In this document: piece after piece, positions 1-9,328 of the stretch
How the letters are laid out: each line of letters starts with the position of its first letter
Numbering within the stretch: the first letter of the stretch is position 1
DNA from: Aureococcus anophagefferens
Taxonomy: Eukaryota; Sar; Pelagophyceae; Pelagomonadales; Pelagomonadaceae
Assembly (NCBI RefSeq): GCF_000186865.1
Contig: NW_008705579.1
Coordinates: 321,931 to 385,930 of the forward strand
Direction of reading: 5' to 3'
Length of the DNA: 64,000 bases
The notes under the pieces: generated by a model
What the model was told of the DNA's origin: nothing
Seen by the model: only the letters and a program-made list of their open reading frames with translations
The model's database searches: none
Made by a program: the position numbers and the translations under genes

Positions 1-213
1 GGCTCGAGGCGCCGACGGTCTCACCACAGCGCGCGATCCGTCTGGCGAGCGCTGACGCTGTCCGGACGTCCATCGCGAGCCTCGTCGAGCTCAACAACCA
101 CCGCGCCGCAGCGCTGCCGCCAGCGTCGCGCGCATCGCATCGCGCATTCATCAATTGCTCGCTGCGCGCCGCATCGCTGCACCGCGCTTGCACGCGCGCA
201 CGCGTTGCACGCC
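1..213. other. 5' edge, no gene assigned
   Basis: GC-rich sequence left of the first gene. I see no coding region with family similarity; short open frames on both strands look like composition artefacts. It probably holds the promoter and 5' UTR of the glucanase gene that starts at 214. Confidence 0.4.
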
Positions 214-2691
214 ATGGGCCTCTTCAGCACGCCGCGCGCGACGATGGCGACGATGGGCGGCCTGGGCCTCGTGCTGCTGCTCGTCGTGCTGTCCTGGGCG
301 CGATCGCCCTACGGCGCGCGCTGGTGGGACGGCCTCGGCGGCCCGCGGCGCGGCTTCGGCGTCGTCGGGCCGCATTTCCAGCCTCCGGACGCGTCGTTCT
401 GGGGCGCCGACGCGGCGGCGCCGTACCCGACGGGCGCGTACTGGCTGAACGCGGCGCTCGGGTCGCAGCCCGTGCCCGTGGCGCCGTACCAGGTCGCCGC
501 GCTGCCGCAGGGCTTCCAGCTCTCCTACAGCGCGCGGCGCCGCGTCGCGACGCTCGAAGCGCAGGTCGACCCCTTTGGCGTCGACTGGTTCGGCCTGCCC
601 ATGGGCGGCGGGGACGGCGCGGAAGACGCCGCGGAGCGCGGCACGGCGCTCGTCGTCGCGCAGCAGGAGGCCGGCGGCGGCGGCTACATCGCCGCGGGCG
701 ACGCGCTCGTCGGCCAGGGCTCGCTCTTCAACTACACGCTCGAGCGGCGGTCGCACCTCGGCGCGACGCTCCAGTACGGCGGCGCCCTAGGCGTCGTCCT
801 CTGCAAGGGGTCGCCCCTCGTCGCCGTCGAAATCGCGGCCGCCCAGGCCGTCTTCCTCGCGCCGGGCGGCGCCACCGGCGGCCGCGTCGAAAGCCTCGAG
901 GCCAAGGGCGGCGGCCTGCACAACGCGACGCTGACCGACGGGTCGTCCTGGGCCATCGCGCTCCTCGGCGACGCCTGCGACGTGGCCTCGACGTCCAAGG
1001 GCGTCGCCGTCGCCGCGGGCGACGGCGGCTGCGTCGCGCGCGTCGGCTTCCTCCACGCGGACGCGGACTGGGAATCCGTCGCGCGCGCGGCGAAAGCGTA
1101 CGCCGTCGGCGGCGAGCCGGCCTTCGACCCGTCCAAACCGGGCCGCTACGAGCTCCGCTGGGACAGGCGCGGCGACGGCGACCTCTACATGCTCGGCGCG
1201 CCGCACCACGTCGCCACGCTCGCGGGCGGCGCGGCGCTCGCCGGCCCGTCGGGCCTCGTCGGCGCCAAGGGCGAGCTCGCCTGGGTCGCGGGCGACGTCT
1301 GGGTCCTCGAGGAGGCGCTCCCGGACGTCGCCATAGCCTACGGCGGCGACCCCTTCCGGCCCCGGGACGCGGAGGCCGTCGTCGCGCAGGCGCGGCGCGA
1401 CGTCGCGCGGCTCGGCGCGTCGCCGTCGGCGCCCGCGCGACCGGGCTCCTACGGCGAGCTCTACTTCGAGGGCAAGGAGCTCGGGCGGCTCGCGCGGCTC
1501 GCCGTCGTCTGCGGCGACGCCGGCGACGACACGTGCCGCGACGTCGCCGTCGCGAATTTGGAGCGCCGCTTCTCCGCGTGGCTCCGCCGCGGCGACACGG
1601 TGGCCGTGGACCCGACCTGGGGCGGCGTCGTGAGCCGTGCGGGCTACCCGCTCAAATCCGGCGTCGCGGGCGCGACGGGCCAGCCCTTCGCGAACTACGG
1701 CAACGCGCTCTACAGCGACCACCACTTCCAGTTCGGCTACTTCGCCTACGCCGCGGCCGTGCTCGCGCACTTTGGGCGCGGCGACTTCGTCGACGCCTGG
1801 CGGGCCCGCCTCTTCGAGCTCGTCTTCGACTTCGCGAACCCGCCGGCGGCCTACGGCGGCGGCGACGCGCGGTTCCCGCGGCACGGCCGCCACAAGGACT
1901 GGTACGACGGCCACTCCTGGGCGACGGGGCTCGTGGCCTACGCGACGGGCAAGTCCCAGGAGAGCTCCTCGGAGAGCGCCCACGCCTACCTCGCCGTCGC
2001 GCTCCTCGGCGAGGCGACGGGCGATGTGGCGCTCCGCGACTGGGGCCGGCTCTGCTTCGCGACGGAGGTCCGCGGCGCCAAGACCTACTGGCAGATGGGC
2101 GCGGACAGCGACGTCTACGCGCCGGCCTTCGCCGCGAACCGCATGGCGGGCTCCGTCGCGGGCACGGCGGCCATCGCGACGACGTGGTTCGGGTCCAACC
2201 CGGAGTACGTCCACGGCATCAACCTGATTCCCGTGCTCGTGGGGTTGACGGACGTCGTCATGGACGAGGCCTACGCCTGCGACGAGCTGCCCGTGCTCGA
2301 GGCGGCCCTCGACCGCAAGAAGCCCTACCCGCCCGTCGAGAGCAGCTGGCGCGGCTTCGCGTACGCGGACCTCGCGCTCGTCGACCCGGACGAGGCCTGG
2401 GCCAAGGCCGCGACGCTCGACGAGGCCAAGTTCGACGACGGCGCGACGAAGGCGAACCTCCTCCACTGGATCGCGTCGCGCCGCGCGGCCAAAGCCGGCG
2501 GCTCCTGCGCGCTCGCGACGACGAACGTGACGAGCCTGCCCTGGAACGCGTCCGAGGTCGCGGACGTGTCCTGCGACGGCAACCTCGCCTGCTTCGCGCT
2601 GGGCCTCTCCGGCTTCTGCTGCCCGCAGAAGGACGGCTACATGTTCGGCTGCTGCCCGGTCCTCAAGGCCGTGCCCGAGAGCCTCGCATAG
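214..2691 (+). CDS. GH81 endo-1,3-beta-glucanase, membrane-anchored
   Basis: A protein of 825 residues without introns. A hydrophobic segment at about residues 15-29 (GGLGLVLLLVVLSWA) suggests a type II anchor or uncleaved signal. GH81 signatures are clear: DHHFQFGYFAYAAAVLA near residue 502, DGHSWATGL near 565, QESSSESAHAYLA near 582 (the segment with the catalytic glutamates), and a later WFGSNPEYVHGI. The C-terminus has a Cys-rich tail (SGFCCPQKDGYMFGCC). GH81 enzymes cut beta-1,3-glucan; in a chrysolaminarin-storing alga the substrate could be storage or wall glucan, which is inference. ATG 214 is the first ATG in frame; ATG 244 would also keep the anchor. Family call is firm; location is moderate. 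Confidence 0.88.
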   Translation: MGLFSTPRATMATMGGLGLVLLLVVLSWARSPYGARWWDGLGGPRRGFGVVGPHFQPPDASFWGADAAAPYPTGAYWLNAALGSQPVPVAPYQVAALPQGFQLSYSARRRVATLEAQVDPFGVDWFGLPMGGGDGAEDAAERGTALVVAQQEAGGGGYIAAGDALVGQGSLFNYTLERRSHLGATLQYGGALGVVLCKGSPLVAVEIAAAQAVFLAPGGATGGRVESLEAKGGGLHNATLTDGSSWAIALLGDACDVASTSKGVAVAAGDGGCVARVGFLHADADWESVARAAKAYAVGGEPAFDPSKPGRYELRWDRRGDGDLYMLGAPHHVATLAGGAALAGPSGLVGAKGELAWVAGDVWVLEEALPDVAIAYGGDPFRPRDAEAVVAQARRDVARLGASPSAPARPGSYGELYFEGKELGRLARLAVVCGDAGDDTCRDVAVANLERRFSAWLRRGDTVAVDPTWGGVVSRAGYPLKSGVAGATGQPFANYGNALYSDHHFQFGYFAYAAAVLAHFGRGDFVDAWRARLFELVFDFANPPAAYGGGDARFPRHGRHKDWYDGHSWATGLVAYATGKSQESSSESAHAYLAVALLGEATGDVALRDWGRLCFATEVRGAKTYWQMGADSDVYAPAFAANRMAGSVAGTAAIATTWFGSNPEYVHGINLIPVLVGLTDVVMDEAYACDELPVLEAALDRKKPYPPVESSWRGFAYADLALVDPDEAWAKAATLDEAKFDDGATKANLLHWIASRRAAKAGGSCALATTNVTSLPWNASEVADVSCDGNLACFALGLSGFCCPQKDGYMFGCCPVLKAVPESLA

Positions 2692-2793
2692 GAGTAATCA
2701 AGTCGGTCGTGATTGGTTGAGCGCTCCTTGAACTTCATCTTGAGTCAGTTTTCATTTTTCAGCCTCCTCGAGTCGCCGCGCACCTCGACGGAC

Positions 2794-2843
2794 ATCGGCA
2801 CAGCAGCTCCGCAGCGCAATCGGCACAGCAGCTCCGCAGCGCA
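2794..2843. repeat. 25-bp tandem repeat, two copies
   Basis: Two perfect adjacent copies of a 25-bp unit beginning ATCGGCACAGCAGC (2794-2818 and 2819-2843), 50 bp before the carboxypeptidase start codon. It is in the 5' UTR or promoter; no function is evident. Confidence 0.85.
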
Positions 2844-2892
2844 TTTCTTCACAGCAAGCATTGGCTCCAATTGATCCCTATCATACGGCAAT

Positions 2893-4444
2893 ATGGCTTC
2901 CGCAAAACTACCGCTCGTGAGCTGCGCCTTCGACGGCGGCAACATCGTGCAAAAGGGCGTGCTCCCGTTGGATGGGGGTGCGGTGCAGCTGCGCCTCGCC
3001 ATCAAGCCCGATGTCTATACAAATGGCACGGACAAGACGGCGCACGCGCAGTGGTTCTACTTCAAGGTGTCGCGCTGCAAGGGCGTGCCGCTGCGCGTCG
3101 CCATCGAGGACATCGAGGCCGTCTGCAGCTACCCGGACGGGTTCAAGGGCTACACGACCGCGTGCTCCTACGACCGCAGGCGCTGGTTCCGCGCGAGGAA
3201 CGCGACCTACGTGACGGGCGAGGCCCACGCGGCGGCGCCGCACCTCACGCGCCACGACTCCTTCACGGAGGTCGACGACGACGCCGCTACCGTAGCAGGC
3301 GACGCGTCGTTCCTGCCGCTCGCGCGCTACAACTCGGACGCGCGGACCTTCGCCAAGCCGCCGCTGCCGCCCGTGCCCGAGGTCGCCGTCACCGCGGACG
3401 TCGACGGGTCGCGCGGCGTCCTGCAGTGGTCGCTGACGCCCGAGTACGACACGGTCTACTTCGCGTACTGGACGCCCTACTCGCTCGAGCGCCACGCGGA
3501 CGTCGTCGCGGAGCTGGCGACGTCGCCGCTCTGCGAGGCCTGGTCCCTCGGGCAGAGCCTCGACGGGCGCGATCTGGACGTGCTCACCTTTGGGACCGGG
3601 CCGCTCCAGCTCTGGGTCGCCGCGCGGCAGCACCCGGGCGAGACGATGGCGGAGTGGGCCGCCGAGGGCTGCGCGCGCAAGCTCGCGGACGCCGACGACC
3701 CCAAGGCGCGGGCCAGCGTCCTGCGGCCGGAGCGATTTTTGAGAGCGTTTGACCTGGAAAACGACGAACAATCGTCACCGTCATGCTTGGTAGGCGCGGG
3801 CGCTCCGCGCCGCGGCCACGGTCCACGTCGTGCCGAACATGTGCCCCGACGGCTCCTTCCGGGGGCACCTCCGGACGAACGCGTCCGGCGCGAACCTCAA
3901 CCGCGAGTGGGCGTCGGGCGTCTACGGCGACTACGAGGCGCCGACGCTCGCGCGCTCGCCGGAGGTCTACCACATGCTCAAGCACCTCGACGCGCGCGGC
4001 TGCGACGGCTACGTCGACATCCACGGCGACGAGGAGATCGAGGCCAACTTCACCGCGGGCGCCGAGGGCTGCCCCTGCTACGACGCGGCCATGGCGGCCC
4101 ACTACGAGGGCTTCTGCCACCACTTCTGCAAGGCGACGCCCGACTTCCAGCACGCGCCGGGCGTCGAGGGCCGCGGCTACGAGCCCACGCCGCCCGGCGA
4201 GGCCAACCTCAGCGTGTGCACGAACGCCATCGCGACGCGCTACGGCTGCCTCGCCGTGACGCTCGAGCAGCCCTTCAAGGACTCGACGTTCCACACGCCG
4301 GAGCCCGTCTGCGGCTGGAGCGGGCCCCGGGCCCTCAAGCTCGGCGCCGCGCTCGTCGACGCGCTCCTCGACACGGTCCCCGCGATCGCCGCGCGCAAGA
4401 AAAAAGGCGCGGGCCCGCTCCAGCCGGGCGTCGCGCCGCTCTAG
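2893..4444 (+). CDS. M14 zinc carboxypeptidase, cytosolic type
   Basis: Two exons (2893-3705 and 3794-4444) give 487 residues. Zinc ligands are visible: HPGE (H247, E250) in exon 1 and the third histidine in DIHGDEE (about residue 348); the catalytic glutamate is in VTLEQPFK (about 429). The substrate-site segment VVPNMCPDGSFRGHLRTN, then ANLNREW, matches the M14 cytosolic carboxypeptidase group, whose members trim C-terminal residues such as tubulin glutamates. An N-terminal beta-rich domain (residues 1-160) precedes the peptidase domain, as in that group. No signal peptide. The 88-bp intron is needed to keep frame, and joining at GC-AG gives the expected KARALRAATVHVVPNM. Exact substrate unknown. 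Confidence 0.85.
3706..3793 (+). mobile_element. Candidate third-type introner (88-bp intron with 8-bp TSD)
   Basis: The intron starts GC and ends TAG. Its first 8 bases, GCGCGGGC (3706-3713), are repeated exactly at the start of the next exon (3794-3801), so TSD plus an 80-bp insert reproduces the layout of the long introners: 5' splice site in the duplication, AG at the insert's end. The insert begins CAG like the type 1 introners and is AT-richer than the gene, but it lacks their terminal inverted repeats and shows no clear homology to them. Chance similarity is possible in GC-rich DNA. Confidence 0.5.
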
Positions 4445-4561
4445 GGGGGCGGCGCTTAAGCCGCACCGAAGGACGCCGCGCGCGTCGCAAGTGTCGTCGC
4501 GCACGGCGTCGGCGGGCAAACTTTAGCCGCAACGGACCTTCGCCAGGGCAAGATGCCAGGG

Positions 4562-4589
4562 CAAGGGGATCTTCATGAAGATCCCCTTG
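4562..4589. repeat. 28-bp perfect palindrome
   Basis: A perfect inverted repeat without spacer, centred on CTTCATGAAG, with arms CAAGGGGATCTTCA and its complement. The first ATG of the downstream gene (4575) lies at the exact centre. It could be a dimeric protein site or an RNA hairpin at the 5' end of the message; nothing in the sequence decides. Confidence 0.8.
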
Positions 4590-6161
4590 GCCAGGGCCTG
4601 CTTCTCAGCTTGCACTTGCCAGCCAGCACCGTCCCTACTTGAGGAGAGCATGGCGGCGTCGTTCGCGCCGCTGACGGTGCCCGTCGGCGGGCTGTCCTGC
4701 GAGGGCTGCGTGCGGTCGGCGCGGAGTGCGATCCTCGGCGTCGAGGGCGTCGTCTGGTGCGAGGGCCCCGACCTGGCGAAGCCCGTCGCGCTCGTCCACG
4801 CCACGCGGTCCGTCGGCCACGAGGAGGTGGCGCTCGCCCTCGAGTCCGTCGGGCTCAGCGCGCACCCCGAGGGCCGGGAGACGCTGGCGTCGCTCCTCGA
4901 GGCGCTGGCGCGTTGTAAGTCGATGACGCGGTACCGCTGCGGCTGCGGCTCGAGCGACTGCCTCTGCTCCGCGCAGCAGGTCTGGGACGGCGACGGCGGC
5001 GTCGAGGTCACGCTCGAGGCCCTGCTCGCCAAGCTCGAGGCCGAGAACCCCTTCGCCGTCGCCGAGGGCGCGGCCCGGGCGCTCCGCGAGGGCGGCGCGG
5101 CCGCGGCGGCGGCNNNNNNNNNNNNNNNNNNNNNNNNNNNNNNNNNNNNNNNNNNNNNNNNNNCGTCGCGCGCGGCCGCCCAGGGCCGCCGGGACGACGC
5201 GGCCCTCGCCGAGGCCCTCTCCGATCGGGCGCGCTCGTCGGGCCGGACCCGCGCGGGCCTCGCGCGCGGCGCGGCCGCCGTCGCCGTCGTCGGCTGCGCT
5301 CTAGCCGCGGGGCTCCGCCGCGCGGGCCTCGCGCCGGCCCCGCCCCTCCGGCCGCGGACGTCCCTCGCCTGCCGGACGACCTTCGAGACCTCGGGGTCCG
5401 CCTTCGCGTCCACGTTCGAGGGACACGCGGACGCCGAATCCGCCGTCGCGGACCTCGCGGCCAAATGCGGGGTCACGAGCAGGCGCGGGCTCCGGACCCA
5501 CTGGTGGCGCATGCTCTGCGGCGGCCTCGCGCGCTTCGAGACCGCCGACGCCTACGACGCCGCGGCCGTCGCCTGCGGCCGCGCGGTCGACGACGCGCGC
5601 CTCCCCGACCGCGTCGACGGCCCGGCGCCCGGGGACCTGAAACGCGAGGCGGCGGCGGCGATCCACGCCCTCGGCGCCATCCGCCAGACCCGGGGCGATC
5701 TGGACGGCGCGCTCGCGGCCTACGCGGACGCGCACGAGATGGCGCCGTTAGACGCGCGCTACGCGTCGGCCTACGCGGACGCGCTCGCGGGCAACACGGC
5801 GGCGGCGATGATCCGCAACGACGCCTACGCCGCCGCCCACCGCATGCACGCCCTCGGGCGCCTCTGCGCGCACAACGCGGTCTGCGCGGCGATCGCGAAC
5901 GCGCGGGCCCTCGAGCTGGGCCCGGTCGAGGGCGAGCCGCCCTTCGACCTCGTCGCGCGGCGCAAGGACCTCGACAAGGCCGGCGCGGCCTACGCCGCGC
6001 TCCTGAAGCTCGCCGACGTTTCGCAGCTCAAGGCGGACCAGCTCGCGGCCGCGCGGACGCAGCACCACTGGCTCAAGATCGCGCTCGACCCCTTCGGCGG
6101 CAACGGCGTCCTCGCCAGCCTCGGCCGCTCCGAGCCGCGCCTCGGCCCCGGCCTGCGCTAA
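4575..6161 (+). CDS. Heavy-metal-associated (HMA) domain protein with TPR-like C-terminus, gapped
   Basis: The frame is open on both sides of a 50-N gap (5114-5163). N-terminal part: an HMA-like fold with GGLSCEGCV (C42, C45 from ATG 4575), then a Cys cluster CGCGSSDCLC near residue 122. After the gap: a hydrophobic segment AAAVAVVGCALAAGL, then Ala-rich helical pairs with TPR-like spacing (ALGAIRQTRGDLDGALAAYADAHEM). HMA CxxC motifs bind Cu+, Zn2+ or similar ions, so a metal chaperone or sensor is plausible but inferred. ATG 4650 (MAASFAPL) may be the true start, since 4575 lies in a palindrome. As the gap size is probably nominal, two separate genes cannot be excluded. Confidence 0.55.
   Translation: MKIPLARACFSACTCQPAPSLLEESMAASFAPLTVPVGGLSCEGCVRSARSAILGVEGVVWCEGPDLAKPVALVHATRSVGHEEVALALESVGLSAHPEGRETLASLLEALARCKSMTRYRCGCGSSDCLCSAQQVWDGDGGVEVTLEALLAKLEAENPFAVAEGAARALREGGAAAAAXXXXXXXXXXXXXXXXXXSRAAAQGRRDDAALAEALSDRARSSGRTRAGLARGAAAVAVVGCALAAGLRRAGLAPAPPLRPRTSLACRTTFETSGSAFASTFEGHADAESAVADLAAKCGVTSRRGLRTHWWRMLCGGLARFETADAYDAAAVACGRAVDDARLPDRVDGPAPGDLKREAAAAIHALGAIRQTRGDLDGALAAYADAHEMAPLDARYASAYADALAGNTAAAMIRNDAYAAAHRMHALGRLCAHNAVCAAIANARALELGPVEGEPPFDLVARRKDLDKAGAAYAALLKLADVSQLKADQLAAARTQHHWLKIALDPFGGNGVLASLGRSEPRLGPGLR
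5114..5163. other. Assembly gap, 50 N
   Basis: Exactly 50 N, probably a placeholder of unknown true size. It lies inside the HMA/TPR reading frame, so that protein's middle and length are unknown. Confidence 0.95.
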
Positions 6162-6177
6162 AGTATATCGTCCGACG

Positions 6178-6751
6178 TCACGGGCTCAGCGCGGACGGCG
6201 GGTGCATGGGGTTCGTGGGCGCGTCGCGGTCGCGGCTCGGCGTCACGGACGACCGGCTCCGCGGCGGCGTCAGCACGGAAGTCCGCGCGTAGCCGCCGGG
6301 CTCCACCGTCTCCGCGCCCTCGTTCCGCGGGCTGAAGAGCTTGTGGTTCCGCACGGCCGCCGCGGGCCGGCTCCGCCGCAGCGCCTCGCGGCACGTGGGA
6401 CCGATCATCGCCTACTCGATGTGGGACGGTTTCGGGAGAAGGGCTCGTGTGCGACGCGCCGCGTGACGGTTTGGGGGGGGGGGGCTCGCGCGCGACGCGT
6501 CCGACCGTCTCGCGAATTCGTCGCGAAAACGAGCGCATCGAGCGAATCGCGCGCGCGCGCGGCGGCATCGCGGCGGCATCGCGGCGCATTGCTTTGTTTG
6601 TTTGGCGACGCCGTCGCCAAACCCAGAGACCGCCGGCGATGGCGCACATGAAGAATATGAGCAGGAAGCAGAGGAAGAGCGGGTTATTCTCAGGCTCTTT
6701 GAGCCGTCGTCTCGCCTCGAGGGCGCGATGAAACTCGTCGAACTGCCCCAT
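6178..6751 (-). CDS. Small single-pass membrane protein, unknown function
   Basis: Proposed as two exons: 6751-6623 (43 codons) and 6411-6178 (77 codons plus stop), 120 residues. Exon 1 has a charged N-terminus MGQFDEFHRALEARRRLK and one strong transmembrane helix (NPLFLCFLLIFFMCAIAGGLW). Exon 2 is a basic, Ser/Pro-rich tail. The 211-bp piece between reads as low-complexity GC repeats, contains a 12-G run and gives no credible protein; removing it with GT-AG keeps frame and joins W43 to AMIGPTCREAL. I recognise no family. The tail-to-tail neighbour at 6161 ends 16 bp away. The splice model is plausible, not proven. Confidence 0.5.
6600..6622. repeat. Near-perfect hairpin at the proposed 5' splice site
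   Basis: On the minus strand the arms GTTTGGCGACG and CGTCGCCAAAC pair perfectly around one central base, and the first arm is the first 11 nt of the proposed intron of the small membrane protein gene. In the pre-mRNA it would hide the 5' splice site in a stem. Confidence 0.7.
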
Positions 6752-6897
6752 AGCGCTACTCCGCGGGCGTCGGGGGGGCGGTTATGGGTCGTCTGGGGGG
6801 CACGGGGGCGTCGGCTCGGCGCCGTGTGACGCTCCGAGACCGTTGACGGCACCTGGCCGGCAGGGTCGACACCGATCGGCCGAGGCGGAATCGAGCG

Positions 6898-8115
6898 ATG
6901 GGCAAGCGCACCACTGCCGCCGGCGCGGCTGCTGCGCCGCGGCCGCAGCAAAAGAAGCATAAGGAGAGCTTGAACTCCGATGTCATCAAGCTCCGCGGCG
7001 CCAAGGACCTGCGGTCGCGCCTCGTGCTCGCGACGCTCGCGCGGAAGAAGCTGGAGATCGGCGGCATCCGCGCCGACGACGAGTCGCCCGGCCTGCGCAA
7101 GGAGGAGGCGTCGTTCGTGCGGCTCATGGACAAGCTCACGAGCGGCTCGCGCATCGAGATCAACGAGACGGGCACGACGCTGCGCTACGCGCCCGGCTTC
7201 CTCGCCGGCGGTTCCGTCGAGCACGACTGCTCGCGGAGCGGGCGCGCCGTCGGCTGGTTCCTCGACGCCGTGCTCCCGCTGGCGCCCTTCGGCGCCGCGG
7301 CGCTGGAGCTCACGCTCCTCGGCGCGACCTGCGGCGACGGCGCGTGCCGCGGCGCCGACGCCATCCGCGCGGGCGCGCTCCCGCTGCTGAAGGCGTTCGG
7401 CGTCGAGGACTGCGGCGTGCGCGTCGCGCGCCGCGAGGCCGCCGTGCTCGAGGAGGACAAGACCGAGGCGCTGCTGGCGGCGTGCGCGTCGGCGGCGCGG
7501 GGGAATATCGTGCTGACCTGCGCGCCTATTCGCAAGCTGTCGCCGGCCGCGCTCGACGCCGTCGGCCTCGTCAAGCGCGTCCGCGGCGTCGCCTACTGCA
7601 CGCGGTCGGCGCCGGCCCTCGCGAACCGCTGCGTCGCCGCGGCGCGCGGCCCCCTGAACCGGCTCCTGGCGGACGTGCGCGTCACGACGGACGCGGCCGC
7701 GAAGCGCGACTGTTTTCCTTCCCCCGGCTTCGGCTGCTGCCTCGTCGCGGAGACGCTCGACGACCGCGTGCTCTGCGCCGACCTGGACGCCCACTGGTAC
7801 CGCACGGAGGCCGGCGACCGGCCGACGCCCGAGGACCTGGGCGAGGCCGCCGCGTTCGTGCTGCTGGGCGAGGTCAACCGCGGCGGCGTCTGCGACGACC
7901 ACGGCCAGCCCCTCCTCTTCACGCTCATGGCCCTCGGCCCGGAGGACGTGAGCTCGGCGGTGACGGGCCCGCTGACGGACCGCGCCGTCGGCCGCCTGCG
8001 CCTCATCAGGCAGTTCCTGGGCGTGCGCTTCAAGCTCACGCGCAACGGCGACGGCACGGTCCGGTCCGCGTGCCTCGGCGCGGGCTACCAGAACTTCGCC
8101 AAGCCCGTCACCTAA
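6898..8115 (+). CDS. RCL1: RNA 3'-terminal phosphate cyclase-like protein RCL1
   Basis: An intronless protein of 405 residues aligned along its length with the RTC/RCL1 family. Visible signatures: LRSRLVLATLARKKLEI near the start, SPGLRKEEASFVRLMDKLT, RYAPGFLAGGSVEHDC, and SPGFGCCLVAET in the C-terminal half. RCL1 is the nucleolar, non-cyclase branch that acts in early 18S rRNA processing with the U3 snoRNP; here the His-containing catalytic signature of true cyclases is not evident, which supports RCL1 over RtcA. The first 25 residues are basic and Ala-rich (QQKKHKES), consistent with nucleolar retention. The start codon is the only reasonable ATG. Confidence 0.85.
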   Translation: MGKRTTAAGAAAAPRPQQKKHKESLNSDVIKLRGAKDLRSRLVLATLARKKLEIGGIRADDESPGLRKEEASFVRLMDKLTSGSRIEINETGTTLRYAPGFLAGGSVEHDCSRSGRAVGWFLDAVLPLAPFGAAALELTLLGATCGDGACRGADAIRAGALPLLKAFGVEDCGVRVARREAAVLEEDKTEALLAACASAARGNIVLTCAPIRKLSPAALDAVGLVKRVRGVAYCTRSAPALANRCVAAARGPLNRLLADVRVTTDAAAKRDCFPSPGFGCCLVAETLDDRVLCADLDAHWYRTEAGDRPTPEDLGEAAAFVLLGEVNRGGVCDDHGQPLLFTLMALGPEDVSSAVTGPLTDRAVGRLRLIRQFLGVRFKLTRNGDGTVRSACLGAGYQNFAKPVT

Positions 8116-8168
8116 GTTGACCCATACCCGGCGAGGTCTATCCCGAGTACGTTTAAGGGGTTCCCCCG

Positions 8169-9080
8169 TCACGAGCAGCTGTAGTAGACGGTCGTGCAGG
8201 CCTTCTGGCGGTAGCGCAGCGTGACGCCGAGCACCATCATGCCGTCCTTGATGGCCGTGCAGTAGAGGTGGTTCAGCGCGACGTGCTGGGGCACGGGGAG
8301 CGCGTTGGGGTCGTTGGACGGCGGCGCCTTGTTGAGGATGATGTGGCGCAGGTGGGGCGGCAGCGGCGGCGGGTCCTTGGTGTACTCGTCGAGGTCGGGG
8401 ATCTCGCGCGTGTAGAGCTCGCCGCCGACGGACTTGGTCCGCCGCAGGAGGAAGTTCTCGTCGCCCGTGTAGGCGTCGAAGTCCGACACGTCGATGAAGT
8501 TGTTGATGCGGCCCTCGATGTCCGCGACGGTCGGCTGGTCGGGCGCGAAGCGCCACTCGTCGTCGACGACGAACTTGAACGCGTGCTTCCCCTTCTTCAG
8601 GTTGTGGATGTAGGTGAAGTCGTTGCCGCTGCGGTGCATGGGGATCTGCTTGTCCCAGTTGTTGAAGGTGCCCGTCACGTAGACGACGCGGCCGCCGTGC
8701 TCCCAGCGGAAGACGGTCGGCACCTCGTCGTCGTCGTCGTCGAGCGGCGCGGCGCCGCCACCGCCGCCGTCGACGTCCATGGGCTTGGCGCCCCCGGCGC
8801 CGGCCGGGAAGACCTGGCCCGGCGCCTGCAGGCCCGTGGGCGTCGCGGCCTCGCTCGCGGCGCCCGGCGGCGGCGGCGGCGGCCGTCCGGGGCCGCCGCC
8901 GGGGCCCCGGTAGTCGCCGGGGCTCGCGCCCACGCCGGGGCTCCGGTAGTCGCGGCCCGGCGCGCCGTCGCGGTGCGCCTGCTCGCCGACGCCGACGCCC
9001 TCGCGCTGGTACTTGCGGTTCCCCCGCTCGCCCTCGATGGGCTGGAAGTCGCCGTCCTCCTTCGTCCAGTTGTTGCCCAT
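8169..9080 (-). CDS. AMPK/SNF1 beta subunit
   Basis: A protein of 303 residues. It begins MGNNWTKEDG, a good N-myristoylation context as in AMPK beta subunits. Residues 20-115 are a disordered Gly/Pro/Ala linker. A CBM48 glycogen-binding domain follows (FRWEHGGRVVYVTGTFNNWD, then HAFKFVVDDEWRFAPD). The C-terminal AMPKBI module includes PPLPPHLRHIILNK and ends LRYRQKACTTVYYSCS, matching the beta-strand that joins alpha and gamma subunits. Role: scaffold of the energy-sensing kinase and sensor of stored glucan. No intron needed. Confidence 0.9.
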   Translation of the reverse strand: MGNNWTKEDGDFQPIEGERGNRKYQREGVGVGEQAHRDGAPGRDYRSPGVGASPGDYRGPGGGPGRPPPPPPGAASEAATPTGLQAPGQVFPAGAGGAKPMDVDGGGGGAAPLDDDDDEVPTVFRWEHGGRVVYVTGTFNNWDKQIPMHRSGNDFTYIHNLKKGKHAFKFVVDDEWRFAPDQPTVADIEGRINNFIDVSDFDAYTGDENFLLRRTKSVGGELYTREIPDLDEYTKDPPPLPPHLRHIILNKAPPSNDPNALPVPQHVALNHLYCTAIKDGMMVLGVTLRYRQKACTTVYYSCS

Positions 9081-9328
9081 CTTCGGGGCGCGCTCGGCGG
9101 CGCGGGACACTCGTCGAGAGGGCCGGGCGCGAGCGACGCGCGGGTTCGGTTGTGCGGCTCACGGGCCACGCGCCTCACCTAGTTGCGGGCGCCAGAAGCG
9201 ACGACGTCCCACCCTTGATTGACGGCAACATGCGTCCCGGCAGGCCTCCCGGCGCGGCCGTCGTCGGCGCGAGTCCGTCGCCGCGCCCTGCGCGTGCGGG
9301 CCTGCGCGACGCCACCGCGAGTTAGCCT

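Noticed and set aside
3718..3793. GT-AG alternative for the carboxypeptidase intron (start 3718)
   Set aside because: It would insert four residues before ALRAATVHVVPNM and ignore the exact 8-bp duplication; GC at 3706 gives the better family alignment, though RNA data are needed.
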